A DNA stretch of 64,000 nt, taken from assembly GCA_965219875.1 (NCBI GenBank), contig CBDCOW010000003.1:310001-374000 (forward strand). The letters are read 5' to 3'. Each line of letters opens with the position of its first letter. Position 1 is the stretch's first letter. Of this stretch, positions 1 to 8,443 are shown piece by piece. This DNA is from DAOUKH01 sp965219875. Lineage in GTDB: Bacteria; Chloroflexota; Dehalococcoidia; SHYB01. Made by a program: the position numbers and the translations under genes. A model generated the notes under the pieces. It was not told the DNA's origin and made no database searches. It was given only the letters and a program-made list of their open reading frames with translations.

Positions 1-492
1 ATCTCATCGACCGCGGGCGTGATACGGGGAGGCGCCGTCGGCGGGCGACGGGTCGCCTACGGCGCGACCAAGGGCGGGATCTACGGCCTGACCAACCTCG
101 CCTACCCGGAGCTCGGCGCCGCCGGCATCACGGTCAACACCGTGCTCCCCGGAGGCTCGCGCACCCGCATGTCGGAGGCGGCCATCAGCGAGCACGAGTC
201 GGCGATGGCGGAAGGCGATCCGCTGACCCAAACGCTGGAGGGCATGATCGCCGACTTGGAGCTCACGCCGCCTGAGGACCTCGCCCCTTTGGTAACCTAC
301 CTCTGCACCGAGGAGGCCGGCTACATCAACGGGCACGTCTTCTTTGGGCTGGGCAACAGCTATGGCTGGTGCAAGCCCATGGAAGTGACCCGGCGGATCT
401 CCAAGGAGCGGCGTTGGACAGTCGATGAGTTGGCCGAGTTGATGCCGCGCACGCTGGCCGCGGACGTCTCCGAGGAGAACGGCGAATCGTAG
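1..492 (+). CDS. Short-chain dehydrogenase/reductase, 5'-truncated by window edge
   Basis: The frame is already open at base 1 and ends at TAG 490-492, so the N-terminal NAD(P)-binding half lies outside the window. The visible part starts at the catalytic Ser segment (ISSTAG) and carries the Y-x3-K active site (YGATK), followed by the usual PGG/T segment after beta-6. The C-terminus is longer than in classical SDRs: about 45 residues follow the 'YINGHVFF' strand in place of the normal short glycine-rich end. It is probably an NAD(P)-dependent oxidoreductase of the local catabolic cluster, with unknown substrate. Only 16 bp separate it from the next SDR, so the two are likely cotranscribed. 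Confidence 0.85.
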   Translation: MSSTAGVIRGGAVGGRRVAYGATKGGIYGLTNLAYPELGAAGITVNTVLPGGSRTRMSEAAISEHESAMAEGDPLTQTLEGMIADLELTPPEDLAPLVTYLCTEEAGYINGHVFFGLGNSYGWCKPMEVTRRISKERRWTVDELAELMPRTLAADVSEENGES

Positions 493-508
493 CGGGGGAG
501 GTACGGCG

Positions 509-1315
509 CTGAACGCCCTGCAGGACAAGGTCGCCATCATCACCGGCGGCGGCGGCTACCTCGGCCGCGGCATCGCGGTCGCCTTCGCGCGGGAGGGGGC
601 ACGGGTAGCGGTGGTCGACCTCGACAAGTCGGGAGCGGAACGCGTCGCCGACGAACTTAGCACTATGGGAGGCGAGGCGCTCGCCCTGCCGTGCGACGTG
701 GGGTCGGAGCGCCAGGTGCAACACGCCGTGGCCGAGACGGTCGAGCGATTCGGCCGCATCGACGCCGTGATCAACTGCGCTCAGAGCTGGGGAGGGGCGA
801 ACCCCTCGCTGAGCGAATGGATGCCTTTGGAGACGATACCGGAAGAGCAGTGGGACGAGGTCTTCCAGACCGGCGTCAAGGCCACGTGGTATTTCAGCAA
901 GGCCGTGCTGCCCCACATGAAGGAGCGCGGCGGCAAGATCGTCAACTTCGGCTCGCTGGCGGGCGTAGAGGGGCTTGCGGGCATGGCCGACTATGCCGCG
1001 AACAAGGAGGCGATCCGCGCGCTGAGCAAGGTCGCGGCCAGGGAGTGGGGGCAGTACGGCATCAACGTCAACGTGATCTGCCCGCTGGCGCAAGCGAAGC
1101 GGACCGACAAGATCGAGCGGACGTATGGAGCGGACTCGCCGGAGATGACGGAATGGCAGGGGTTCCTGGCCGACTACCGCAAGGACTTGCCGATCCAGCG
1201 TCTCGGCGACCCCGTCGAAGACATCGGCCGCACCGCCGTCTTCCTGGCCAGCGACGCATCCGACTACATCACGGGCCAGACGTTCATGGTGGACGGCGGA
1301 GCGTACATGGGCTAG
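509..1315 (+). CDS. Short-chain dehydrogenase/reductase with apparent CTG start
   Basis: This classical SDR has about 268 residues. The Rossmann motif TGGGGYLG lies near residue 12, the usual NNAG is NCAQ, the catalytic Ser is in GSLAG, YAANK supplies Tyr and Lys, and the end is VDGGAYMG. No ATG, GTG or TTG occurs in frame between the upstream in-frame stop near 440 and GTG 611, which would remove the cofactor-binding motif. CTG at 509 lies about 8 nt after the purine-rich GGGGGAGG and gives the expected N-terminus NALQDKVAIITGG, so it is the best start. It follows another SDR by 16 bp. The substrate is unknown. Confidence 0.85.
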   Translation: MNALQDKVAIITGGGGYLGRGIAVAFAREGARVAVVDLDKSGAERVADELSTMGGEALALPCDVGSERQVQHAVAETVERFGRIDAVINCAQSWGGANPSLSEWMPLETIPEEQWDEVFQTGVKATWYFSKAVLPHMKERGGKIVNFGSLAGVEGLAGMADYAANKEAIRALSKVAAREWGQYGINVNVICPLAQAKRTDKIERTYGADSPEMTEWQGFLADYRKDLPIQRLGDPVEDIGRTAVFLASDASDYITGQTFMVDGGAYMG

Positions 1316-1336
1316 GCCCCGAATCGGGAAATCGGG

Positions 1337-2527
1337 CTACGCGCCGTTGGGCTGGACGCCCCAGAAACGAGCGGGATTGTCGGACAGGACCTTCCGCTTC
1401 ACGTCGTCGCTCAGCTCGGGGTAGTCGAGAATCTTCTGCACGGACCGCGGCGAGATGCTGTCGGGGTGCGAATAGTCGGTGCCGAAGATGATGCCGTCGT
1501 CGCCCATCTTCCGCGCAAGGAACGGCACGTAGTCTACTTCTTCGGGCTCGAAGGCGATAAAGCATTGGTCGCCGAAGTAATCTCGCGGATCCTTCTTCGG
1601 AGGCGGTGTGAAACCAGGGAACATCTTGTGGTGCTCGCCTAAGCGGTCCAGGTAGTAGGGGAGCCATCCAGCACCATGCTCGAGCCAGCCGACGCGGAGC
1701 TTGGGGAACGTCTCTAGGACGCCGCTGGCCAGAAATCCCACGACCGAATACGGGCCGTCCGACGCCATGAAGATGTGTTTGTAGAAGACGTTGTCGAGGC
1801 GGCGCTGGCCGACACCGAAGACCATGTTCTGATGGATCGAGACCGGGACGTTCAACCGCACGCACTCTTCAAAGATGGGGTAGTACTTCTCCTTCCACGT
1901 CCACTCGGTCTTGAACTGCGCCGGTATGAACGCAGCGCCGAGGCCAAGCTCCATGATGGCGCGGCGCAGCTCACCCACCGCCGCGTCTACGTCGTGGAGC
2001 GGGATCAACGCGGTCGCTTGGATGCGATCGGGGTCGTGGCTGCAGAAACGGAAGGCCCAATCGTTCCAGGCCTTGCACCAATAGAGAGCGACTTCGGGGT
2101 TGTCGATAAGGCACAGAATGTTCTGCGAGGCACTCCCGAAGATAAAGGTTATGTCCACGCCCTCGTGGTCCATATCGACGAGGCGTTTGTCCGGCTCCCG
2201 CTCGCCGTCGCGGTTCACCCATTCGCCCTGTGGCGCCCACGGATTCGGTAGCCGCCCATCGGGACCCGAGCGGAAGTCGGCGTTGGGCCAGAGCTTCGAG
2301 TGCTCGACCACCCATGTGCGGTCGTACTTGAGATAGGCGCCCGTCTGGACGTTCCGTTCTTCGTCCGTGTCCAGAGCCTGGGCCGGGTCTACGAACTCTC
2401 TGGGGGCGAGACCCTGGAGCTCCTTGGGGAAGGACTTCCAGTGATGTATCAGGTGCTCGTTGACGTGGGAGTCCGAGTCGATAATCCGGTAGTCCGGTCT
2501 GGTCCCCCCGATGTACGGCTTCGGCAT
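1337..2527 (-). CDS. Amidohydrolase family 2 (ACMSD-like TIM-barrel metal hydrolase)
   Basis: The protein has 396 residues. The start is ATG 2527, preceded by GGAGGAG; an in-frame upstream ATG adds residues without a ribosome site. The N-terminus has IDSDSHV where this family binds metal (often D-x-H). Later segments include HQNM, a GWLEHGAGW stretch and GTDYSHPDS, which matches the C-terminal metal-binding Asp loop. Family members hydrolyse or decarboxylate carboxylated aromatic or related compounds using one metal ion. The gene is convergent with the SDR pair on its left and divergent from the SDR at 2653. Substrate unknown. Confidence 0.88.
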   Translation of the reverse strand: MPKPYIGGTRPDYRIIDSDSHVNEHLIHHWKSFPKELQGLAPREFVDPAQALDTDEERNVQTGAYLKYDRTWVVEHSKLWPNADFRSGPDGRLPNPWAPQGEWVNRDGEREPDKRLVDMDHEGVDITFIFGSASQNILCLIDNPEVALYWCKAWNDWAFRFCSHDPDRIQATALIPLHDVDAAVGELRRAIMELGLGAAFIPAQFKTEWTWKEKYYPIFEECVRLNVPVSIHQNMVFGVGQRRLDNVFYKHIFMASDGPYSVVGFLASGVLETFPKLRVGWLEHGAGWLPYYLDRLGEHHKMFPGFTPPPKKDPRDYFGDQCFIAFEPEEVDYVPFLARKMGDDGIIFGTDYSHPDSISPRSVQKILDYPELSDDVKRKVLSDNPARFWGVQPNGA

Positions 2528-2652
2528 CGCACTCCTCCAAGTGAACGCATTGTGCATACCAGGGGCGGGGCGGTCAAACCCGGCGCCGCTTCCTTTCGTT
2601 GCCGATGTTAGACTGAGGCCGCGTATCGTCAGTCGAGCTTCAGGAGGGTGTC

Positions 2653-3408
2653 ATGGGAAGGCTAGCCGGCAAGGTCGCCTTGATCAGCGGCGGGGCGCGA
2701 GGGCAAGGCGAGGCGGAAGTCATACTCTTCGCGAAAGAGGGGGCGAAGGTCGTTTTCGGCGACATCAGGGACGGCGAAGGCCGCCAGCTCGAAGAAACCG
2801 TCCGTGCCGACGGCGGGGACGTGACGTACGTGCACCTCGACGTGAGCAAAAACGTGGACTGGCGCGCAGCCGTCGAAACGACGGTCGCCCGCTACGACCG
2901 GATCGACATCCTGGTGAATAACGCGGGGATCGGCGTGTTCAACAGAGTCGAGGATTCGACGGAAGAAGAATGGGACGTCACGATGGCGGTGAACGCCAAG
3001 GGCCCCTTCCTGGGTATGAAGCACGTTATTCCCGTGATGCGCCGCGGCGGCGGCGGGTCCATCATCAACGTCACCTCCATCGCGGCGCACGTCGGCAGCA
3101 AGACCGGCGGAGCGACCTACGTCGCCAGCAAGGGGGCGGTGCGCCTGCTCACGAAACACGTCGCTCTGCATCATGCCGGGGAGCAGATTCGGTGCAACGA
3201 GATCTATCCGGGCATGATCGATACGCCGATGCTGCAAGGGGCCGCCACGGATCCCGTCGGACTGGAAGACCGGCTCGCCCGCATCCCTCTGGGGAGATTC
3301 GGCAAGCCCGACGACATGGCGTACGCCGCTCTCTACCTGGCCTCCGACGAGTCCTCGTTCATCACCGGGGCCGAGCTGTCGGTCGACGGCGGGATCACGG
3401 TTCAGTAG
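2653..3408 (+). CDS. Short-chain dehydrogenase/reductase
   Basis: This is a full-length classical SDR of 251 residues. It has SGGARGQG at the cofactor site, an acidic residue after beta-2 (FGDIRD, suggesting NAD preference), NNAG, the Ser of NVTSIAAHVGS, YVASK for Tyr/Lys, and a VDGG C-terminal strand. A strong CAGGAGG site lies a few bases before the ATG. It resembles 3-oxoacyl-ACP reductase or cyclopentanol dehydrogenase-like SDRs, but the substrate cannot be assigned. It ends only 9 bp from the convergent oxidoreductase. Confidence 0.9.
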   Translation: MGRLAGKVALISGGARGQGEAEVILFAKEGAKVVFGDIRDGEGRQLEETVRADGGDVTYVHLDVSKNVDWRAAVETTVARYDRIDILVNNAGIGVFNRVEDSTEEEWDVTMAVNAKGPFLGMKHVIPVMRRGGGGSIINVTSIAAHVGSKTGGATYVASKGAVRLLTKHVALHHAGEQIRCNEIYPGMIDTPMLQGAATDPVGLEDRLARIPLGRFGKPDDMAYAALYLASDESSFITGAELSVDGGITVQ

Positions 3409-3417
3409 GCCGCATCG

Positions 3418-4446
3418 CTAGGGAACGAGCAGCACCTTCCCGAACGCCTCCCGCGAGTCGACGGTCCGGTGCGCCTCCGCCGCCTCGGCTAGGGGCAGCG
3501 CGCGATGGACGACCGGCTTCAGTGCTCCTTCGGCAGCGAGCCCCATTATCGTGTCGAGTTCGAGCTGCGTGGCCCGGCTCGATCCCACCAGCCGAAGCTG
3601 CCGCCTAAAGAAAGGGATGATGTCCAAGGGCGCGACTTCGCCGGCATGGCCGCCGACGACCACCATAACGCCGTCTTTTTTCAGGCATTCGAGGCTTTTG
3701 GCGAAGACGTCGCCACCGACGTGCTCCATGATCACGTCCACGCCGCGGCCCGCGGTGAGGTCCATCACGCACTCAGCGAAGTCGTCCCGCGCGTAGTTGA
3801 TGAGGTGTTGAGCACCCAACTCTTTGGCTCGCCGGAGCTTTTCGTCCGTGCTCGCCGTGGTGAAGACCGCCGCTCCGGCGAAGTTTGCAATCTGGATTGC
3901 GGCGCTTCCAATACCGGACCCGGCCGCGTGAATCAGAACTGTCTGTCCCGCTTGCAGGGAGGCCCGATTGATCAGGACGTGCCACGCGGTGGAAAAGGCG
4001 ATCTGGGCCGCTGCGGCATCCTCGAAGGGAAGGGTGTCCGGCAGTGGACGAAGGTAGGCCGTCGGGGCCGCGACAAGCTCCGCGTAGCCGCCTTGCCGGG
4101 TCAGTCCAAACGTGTCTCGGTCGTCACAGGAGTTGTCGCGGCCGGTGAGGCAAAACTCGCAGCGGCGGCAGGGTATGGTGTAGGGGGCCCATACGCGGTC
4201 GCCCTCCTTGACGTTGGCGCCGGCACCGTGAATCGCGGCGACTTCCCCGGCAAACTCCAGCCCTGGAACGTGCGGTAGCGAGACGGGCATGCGGGAAACG
4301 CCGGCGCGGACGTCGAGATCGACGTGATTGATCGCCGCGGCCCGGACGCGAATGAGCGCCTCGCCGGGAAGCGGCTCAGGATCCTCGACATCCTCGAACG
4401 ACAGGACTTCGGGGCCGCCGAACTCGTGGAACCGGACCGCCTTCAC
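3418..4446 (-). CDS. Medium-chain dehydrogenase/quinone oxidoreductase-like protein
   Basis: The protein has 342 residues and a GTG start that overlaps the stop of the upstream hydantoinase B gene (GTGA), so translation is probably coupled. The N-terminal GroES-like domain contains a structural-zinc loop of four cysteines (CRRCEFC then C eight residues on). The Rossmann domain has HAAGSGIGSAAIQIA for NAD(P)H binding. The usual catalytic-zinc Cys near residue 40 is absent, which favours a quinone-oxidoreductase or crotonyl-CoA-reductase-like activity over an alcohol dehydrogenase. It is the third gene of the HyuA-HyuB transcription unit and may reduce the product of ring opening; that link is inference. 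Confidence 0.85.
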   Translation of the reverse strand: MKAVRFHEFGGPEVLSFEDVEDPEPLPGEALIRVRAAAINHVDLDVRAGVSRMPVSLPHVPGLEFAGEVAAIHGAGANVKEGDRVWAPYTIPCRRCEFCLTGRDNSCDDRDTFGLTRQGGYAELVAAPTAYLRPLPDTLPFEDAAAAQIAFSTAWHVLINRASLQAGQTVLIHAAGSGIGSAAIQIANFAGAAVFTTASTDEKLRRAKELGAQHLINYARDDFAECVMDLTAGRGVDVIMEHVGGDVFAKSLECLKKDGVMVVVGGHAGEVAPLDIIPFFRRQLRLVGSSRATQLELDTIMGLAAEGALKPVVHRALPLAEAAEAHRTVDSREAFGKVLLVP

Positions 4447-6173
4447 GGCGCACCGGTAGACCGCTCGCGGCGCATCGCATCGGTCGCCGCCTGATCGACG
4501 GCGCCGTCAGGGCCGATGACAACGCCGTATTCGGACCGGGCCCGCTCCGGAGACACATAGCCGTCGATGACGTCGTTCAGGACAAGGGAAGGTTCTCGGA
4601 TCAAGGGGTCGCCGAGGCCGCCGCCGCCGGGCATGCGGACGCTAAGGATGTCCCCCGTTTGGAGCTCATATGGGGCCTTCGATTTCATGAGCGTCTCGGC
4701 GCCGCCGCGCACGAGGTAGTACGCTTGCGGCACAGCGGCCTTGCCCCCCGACCAACCGAACGGCGGGAACTTGAAACGATCGCCGACGTTGTGCACCTCA
4801 ATCGGCTGCGTCAGCATCTTGTAGTCCTTGATGAGCCCCAAGCCGCCCCGCCACCGTCCGGGCCCCTCCGAGTTCTCATGTACCTGGTACCGGGCGACCT
4901 CTACCGGAGCAATGGTCTCAAGAACCTCGATGCTGTGGTTACCTCCGTTGTAGGGCCAGGAGATGCAATCGACACCGTCCTTGCCCTGCCGCCCGCCGGT
5001 CCCTCCGTGGGAGTTGTCCATATAGATGAACGGCTTGCCGGTCCTTGGATCGACGCCGCTGACGACGGGCTGGCCGATCATCCCTCCGTAGCCAGCCATC
5101 GCCTTGGCGGGCACGGCCTGGGACAACGCCGCGGTCACGACATCGGATAGGCGCGGCACGCACACCACACGGCCCGCGACGGCGGCCGGGTACCGCGGGT
5201 TGAGCAAAGAGCCCTCGGGAGCCTTGATCTCGACGGGGATGTAACAGCCCTCGTTGGTGGGAATATCCGGGCTGGTGAAGCAGCGGACGATCATTTGCGT
5301 GTAGGCGTCGCGATAGGGCGGGGTCGTATTGATGCCGCCCTTGGCTTCGGGCCCGGTCCCGGCGAAGTCAATGACCATGGAGTCGCCCTTGATGGTGACG
5401 GCGACCCGGATGGGGATGGGGGCGTCATCGATGCCATCGTCGTCGACCCAGTCCTCGGCGGTGTACGTGCCGTCGGGCATCCGGGCAATCTCGGCCCGCG
5501 TGAGGGCCTCTGATCGCTCGATGGTCTCCTCGAACACCGAAACGAGCGTCTCCGGGCCGAACTTCTCGGCAAGCTCGTGCAACCTGACCCTGCCCCGCTC
5601 ATTGACGGCCATCTGCCCCTGAATGTCGGTGGACACCACCTCGGGCAGGCGTATGTTCTGCAGCACCAGGCGGAACAGTGCCTCGTTTCGGCGGCCCTCC
5701 TCATAGAGTTTGACGATGGGAATCTGGATGCCTTCCTGGTAGATGTCGGTGGTATCCGGGGTGGTGCTGCCGGGATTCTTGCCGCCCACGTCGAGGTGAT
5801 GCGCCACCGTGACGAGTAACGCCAGGAGCTCGCCGTTGTAGAAGAAGGGCGTGAAGAGGAACAGGTCGGGCAGGTGGCCTGCGCTGATCCAGGGATCGTT
5901 GGTCATGAGGACGTCGCCGGGGCGTATCTTGGCGACGGGATAGGCTTGCAGCATCCCCTTCGCGGCAGCCGGGATGGAGCAGAAATGGCCCGGCGTCCCC
6001 GTGGACTGCGCTACGACTCTCCCGCGCGCATCGGTTATGCCCGTGGCGCAGTCGTGCGACTCGCGAATGATGGTCGAATAGGCCACCTTGAGGAGATGCG
6101 CCATCATCTCCTCGCACGTGAAGTACAAGTTGTCGCGAAGCACTTCGAAGGCGAAGCCGTCGGGTTTGGTCAT
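4443..6173 (-). CDS. hyuB: Hydantoinase B/oxoprolinase family protein
   Basis: This 576-residue protein belongs to the HyuB family and is close to the usual length. Family members form one half of ATP-dependent cyclic amidases or carboxylases (5-oxoprolinase, hydantoinase, acetone/acetophenone carboxylase). Recognisable segments are the N-terminal HLLKVAYSTIIRES, NDPWISAGHLPD, and the glycine-rich GGTGGRQGKDG and RMPGGGGLGDPL near the C-terminus. It overlaps the HyuA gene upstream (ATGA at 6170-6173) and the oxidoreductase downstream by 4 bp each, which indicates a coupled three-gene operon. The actual substrate is unknown; cyclic imide hydrolysis or carboxylation are both possible. Confidence 0.9.
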   Translation of the reverse strand: MTKPDGFAFEVLRDNLYFTCEEMMAHLLKVAYSTIIRESHDCATGITDARGRVVAQSTGTPGHFCSIPAAAKGMLQAYPVAKIRPGDVLMTNDPWISAGHLPDLFLFTPFFYNGELLALLVTVAHHLDVGGKNPGSTTPDTTDIYQEGIQIPIVKLYEEGRRNEALFRLVLQNIRLPEVVSTDIQGQMAVNERGRVRLHELAEKFGPETLVSVFEETIERSEALTRAEIARMPDGTYTAEDWVDDDGIDDAPIPIRVAVTIKGDSMVIDFAGTGPEAKGGINTTPPYRDAYTQMIVRCFTSPDIPTNEGCYIPVEIKAPEGSLLNPRYPAAVAGRVVCVPRLSDVVTAALSQAVPAKAMAGYGGMIGQPVVSGVDPRTGKPFIYMDNSHGGTGGRQGKDGVDCISWPYNGGNHSIEVLETIAPVEVARYQVHENSEGPGRWRGGLGLIKDYKMLTQPIEVHNVGDRFKFPPFGWSGGKAAVPQAYYLVRGGAETLMKSKAPYELQTGDILSVRMPGGGGLGDPLIREPSLVLNDVIDGYVSPERARSEYGVVIGPDGAVDQAATDAMRRERSTGAP

Positions 6174-8245
6174 TGTGCCGTCACCCCGGTATCAATCACG
6201 AGATTGCCGTGGTCGTCGACGGTCAGCGACTGACCCGGGTACACCACCGTCGTCGAGTAATCTTCCTCGACGACGGCCGGGCCCACAATCGACCGGCCGA
6301 CGCCGAGCCGGGAGCGGTCGTAGACCGGACAGGCTCGGCCCGCCTCGCCGGTGTCATCGAAGTAGAGCCGCCGTTCTCCAAGTTGGGCGTCGCCGGAACC
6401 GTCGCCAACGGCGATTCCGCACGCGCGGAGCTTTTCAGCCTCCTCGATCCGCTTGCGGAGGAACACGCGCAGGTGCACGATCTGGGGGATGTGGTTGATG
6501 GGCAAGAACCCGTAGAGATCCATGAAGCTCTCGTCGAGCCGGCTTGACGCGTCGCCCAAGTCCGCGCCGGTAAGCCCGCCGGCTGGAAAGGGAACAGGTA
6601 GCTCGTGGCGTTGCCCTTGGTAACACATTTCGGCCAGCCGCTCGACCTCCAGCGAGTCCGGCGAGGATCCGCCGGGCAGCACGCTCCTGGCTTCGCCTTC
6701 GAGCTGTTCGAAGATACTGGTTAGCTCCCCGGGGCTTACCGAGTCGAGGGTCTTGGAGAGGGTAAGGCTCGCCTCGGTCCGAAGGTCGGCGAGGAGTAGG
6801 CCCCTGGCGGACAACAGCCCCGGATACGCCGGCGCCAGCACGCGCGGAATGCCGGCCTCTCTGGCTAAGAGGCCCGCGTGAACGGGGCCAGCGCCCCCGA
6901 ACGCGACCAACGTGAAATCGCGGGGGTCGTGGCCTCGTTGCGTGGTCACCCGGCGAAGTGCGCCTACCATGTTATTGACGGCCACAGTAACGACGCCAAG
7001 CGCCGCCGAGATCAGGCCGGTATCGGTCGGAGAAGCGATCTGGTCCCGCAGCCCGGCCGAGGCGGCCTTCGCGTCGAGCCTCTGCTTGCCGCCGAGAAAC
7101 CGTTCTGGATTCAGGTAGCCGAGCACCACGTCGGCGTCGGTGACGGTGACCCTTCGCCCGCCGCGCCCATAGCAGATGGGGCCGGGATCGGCGCCGGCGC
7201 TGTCGGGCCCGACTTGGAGAGAGCCGGCGACGTCGACGCGCGCGATGCTTCCGCCGCCCGTGCCGATGGACTGCACGTCGGTCATGAGCGTGCGGACGGG
7301 TTGGCCTTCGAACCGCCGCTGCGTCGTGTATGAGGGAACGCCGTTGGTCACGAGACAAACATCGGTGCTGGTGCCACCCATGTCCAGCGTGATCAGGTTG
7401 GAGACGCCCACCGCCGCGGACAGGCCGACGGCGCCGGCGACGCCGCCGACAGGCCCCGATCCCAAAAGCCGGACAGGGAAGCGCGCGGCGACGTCCGTCG
7501 TCGTGATGCCACCGTTGGACTGCATCACCTCGACGGACGCCGCTATCCCGAGCGAAGCAAGCCGGTCGGCGACACTGCCCAAGGCCGACCGAGTCTTCGG
7601 CATGAGGTAGCTGTTGAGCACTGTCGTGGCGAACCGCTCATACTCCGAGTATTCGGGGGACACTTCCGAGGAGAGCGAGACCGGGAGTCCGGGAAAGCGC
7701 TGCTTGACGGCGTCGCCCACGTATCGCTCATGGGCCTCGTTCGCGTACGCATGGAGAAAACAGACGGCAAGGGCCTCCGGACCGGCGTCTGCGATTTGGT
7801 CCAGAACGCGTTGGACATCGTCGCTTTGCAGCGGGCGTACCTGTTGGCCCGCTGCGTTGACGCGCTCGTCGACCTCGTAGCGTCGATGGCGGGCGACGAG
7901 CGGCTTCGGTTTGTCGAACATGATGTCGTAGAGTTCGTCGCGAAGCATGCGGCCAATCTCGACGACGTCCTTGAAGCCCTTGGTGGTGATCATGGAGACG
8001 GTCGCCCCTTTTCGTTCGAGCAGAACGTTGAGGGCGACGGTGGTCCCATAGATGACACGTTGAACGTCGCTAGGCCGCTTTTGGCTGCGGGAGAGAAGCT
8101 CGGAGATGCCCTCGGCGAGGGCGCCGGCGGGATCGGTGGAGGAACTCGGAACCTTGGCGGTCCAATATTGGAACGACTCTAGATCGACCCCAACCACGTC
8201 CGTGAACGTGCCGCCGACGTCAATCCCTATCCATAGCGCAGGCAA
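6170..8245 (-). CDS. hyuA: Hydantoinase A/oxoprolinase family protein
   Basis: This 691-residue protein has the ASKHA-type ATP-binding signature GIDVGGTFTDVVGVD at its N-terminus and the HyuA core motifs (GTTVALNVLLER, DMGGTSTDVCLV, FGGAGPVHA). It is the ATP-using partner of HyuB. Translation appears to start at TTG 8245 after an AAGAAGG stretch; no ATG precedes the conserved domain. It is the first gene of a minus-strand unit that diverges from the CoA-transferase operon at 8444, with about 200 bp between for both promoters. Confidence 0.9.
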   Translation of the reverse strand: MPALWIGIDVGGTFTDVVGVDLESFQYWTAKVPSSSTDPAGALAEGISELLSRSQKRPSDVQRVIYGTTVALNVLLERKGATVSMITTKGFKDVVEIGRMLRDELYDIMFDKPKPLVARHRRYEVDERVNAAGQQVRPLQSDDVQRVLDQIADAGPEALAVCFLHAYANEAHERYVGDAVKQRFPGLPVSLSSEVSPEYSEYERFATTVLNSYLMPKTRSALGSVADRLASLGIAASVEVMQSNGGITTTDVAARFPVRLLGSGPVGGVAGAVGLSAAVGVSNLITLDMGGTSTDVCLVTNGVPSYTTQRRFEGQPVRTLMTDVQSIGTGGGSIARVDVAGSLQVGPDSAGADPGPICYGRGGRRVTVTDADVVLGYLNPERFLGGKQRLDAKAASAGLRDQIASPTDTGLISAALGVVTVAVNNMVGALRRVTTQRGHDPRDFTLVAFGGAGPVHAGLLAREAGIPRVLAPAYPGLLSARGLLLADLRTEASLTLSKTLDSVSPGELTSIFEQLEGEARSVLPGGSSPDSLEVERLAEMCYQGQRHELPVPFPAGGLTGADLGDASSRLDESFMDLYGFLPINHIPQIVHLRVFLRKRIEEAEKLRACGIAVGDGSGDAQLGERRLYFDDTGEAGRACPVYDRSRLGVGRSIVGPAVVEEDYSTTVVYPGQSLTVDDHGNLVIDTGVTAQ

Positions 8246-8443
8246 GGCTCAGACCTTCTTTTTCGTGCGGTTCGTCGGGGCCGGCCACGGGATTCTATCA
8301 TGCAGGCGCGAAGTAGCCGGGCGGGTCTGGCGAGGGGGCCACTACCGTGCCTGTTCTTGACATGCGCGCAAGCGCGCCGATAGAGTAGCGCTGTCCCCAT
8401 TCCCTGTAGGATGTCATGGCGTTGGAGGCGACAGCCGAGTTCC

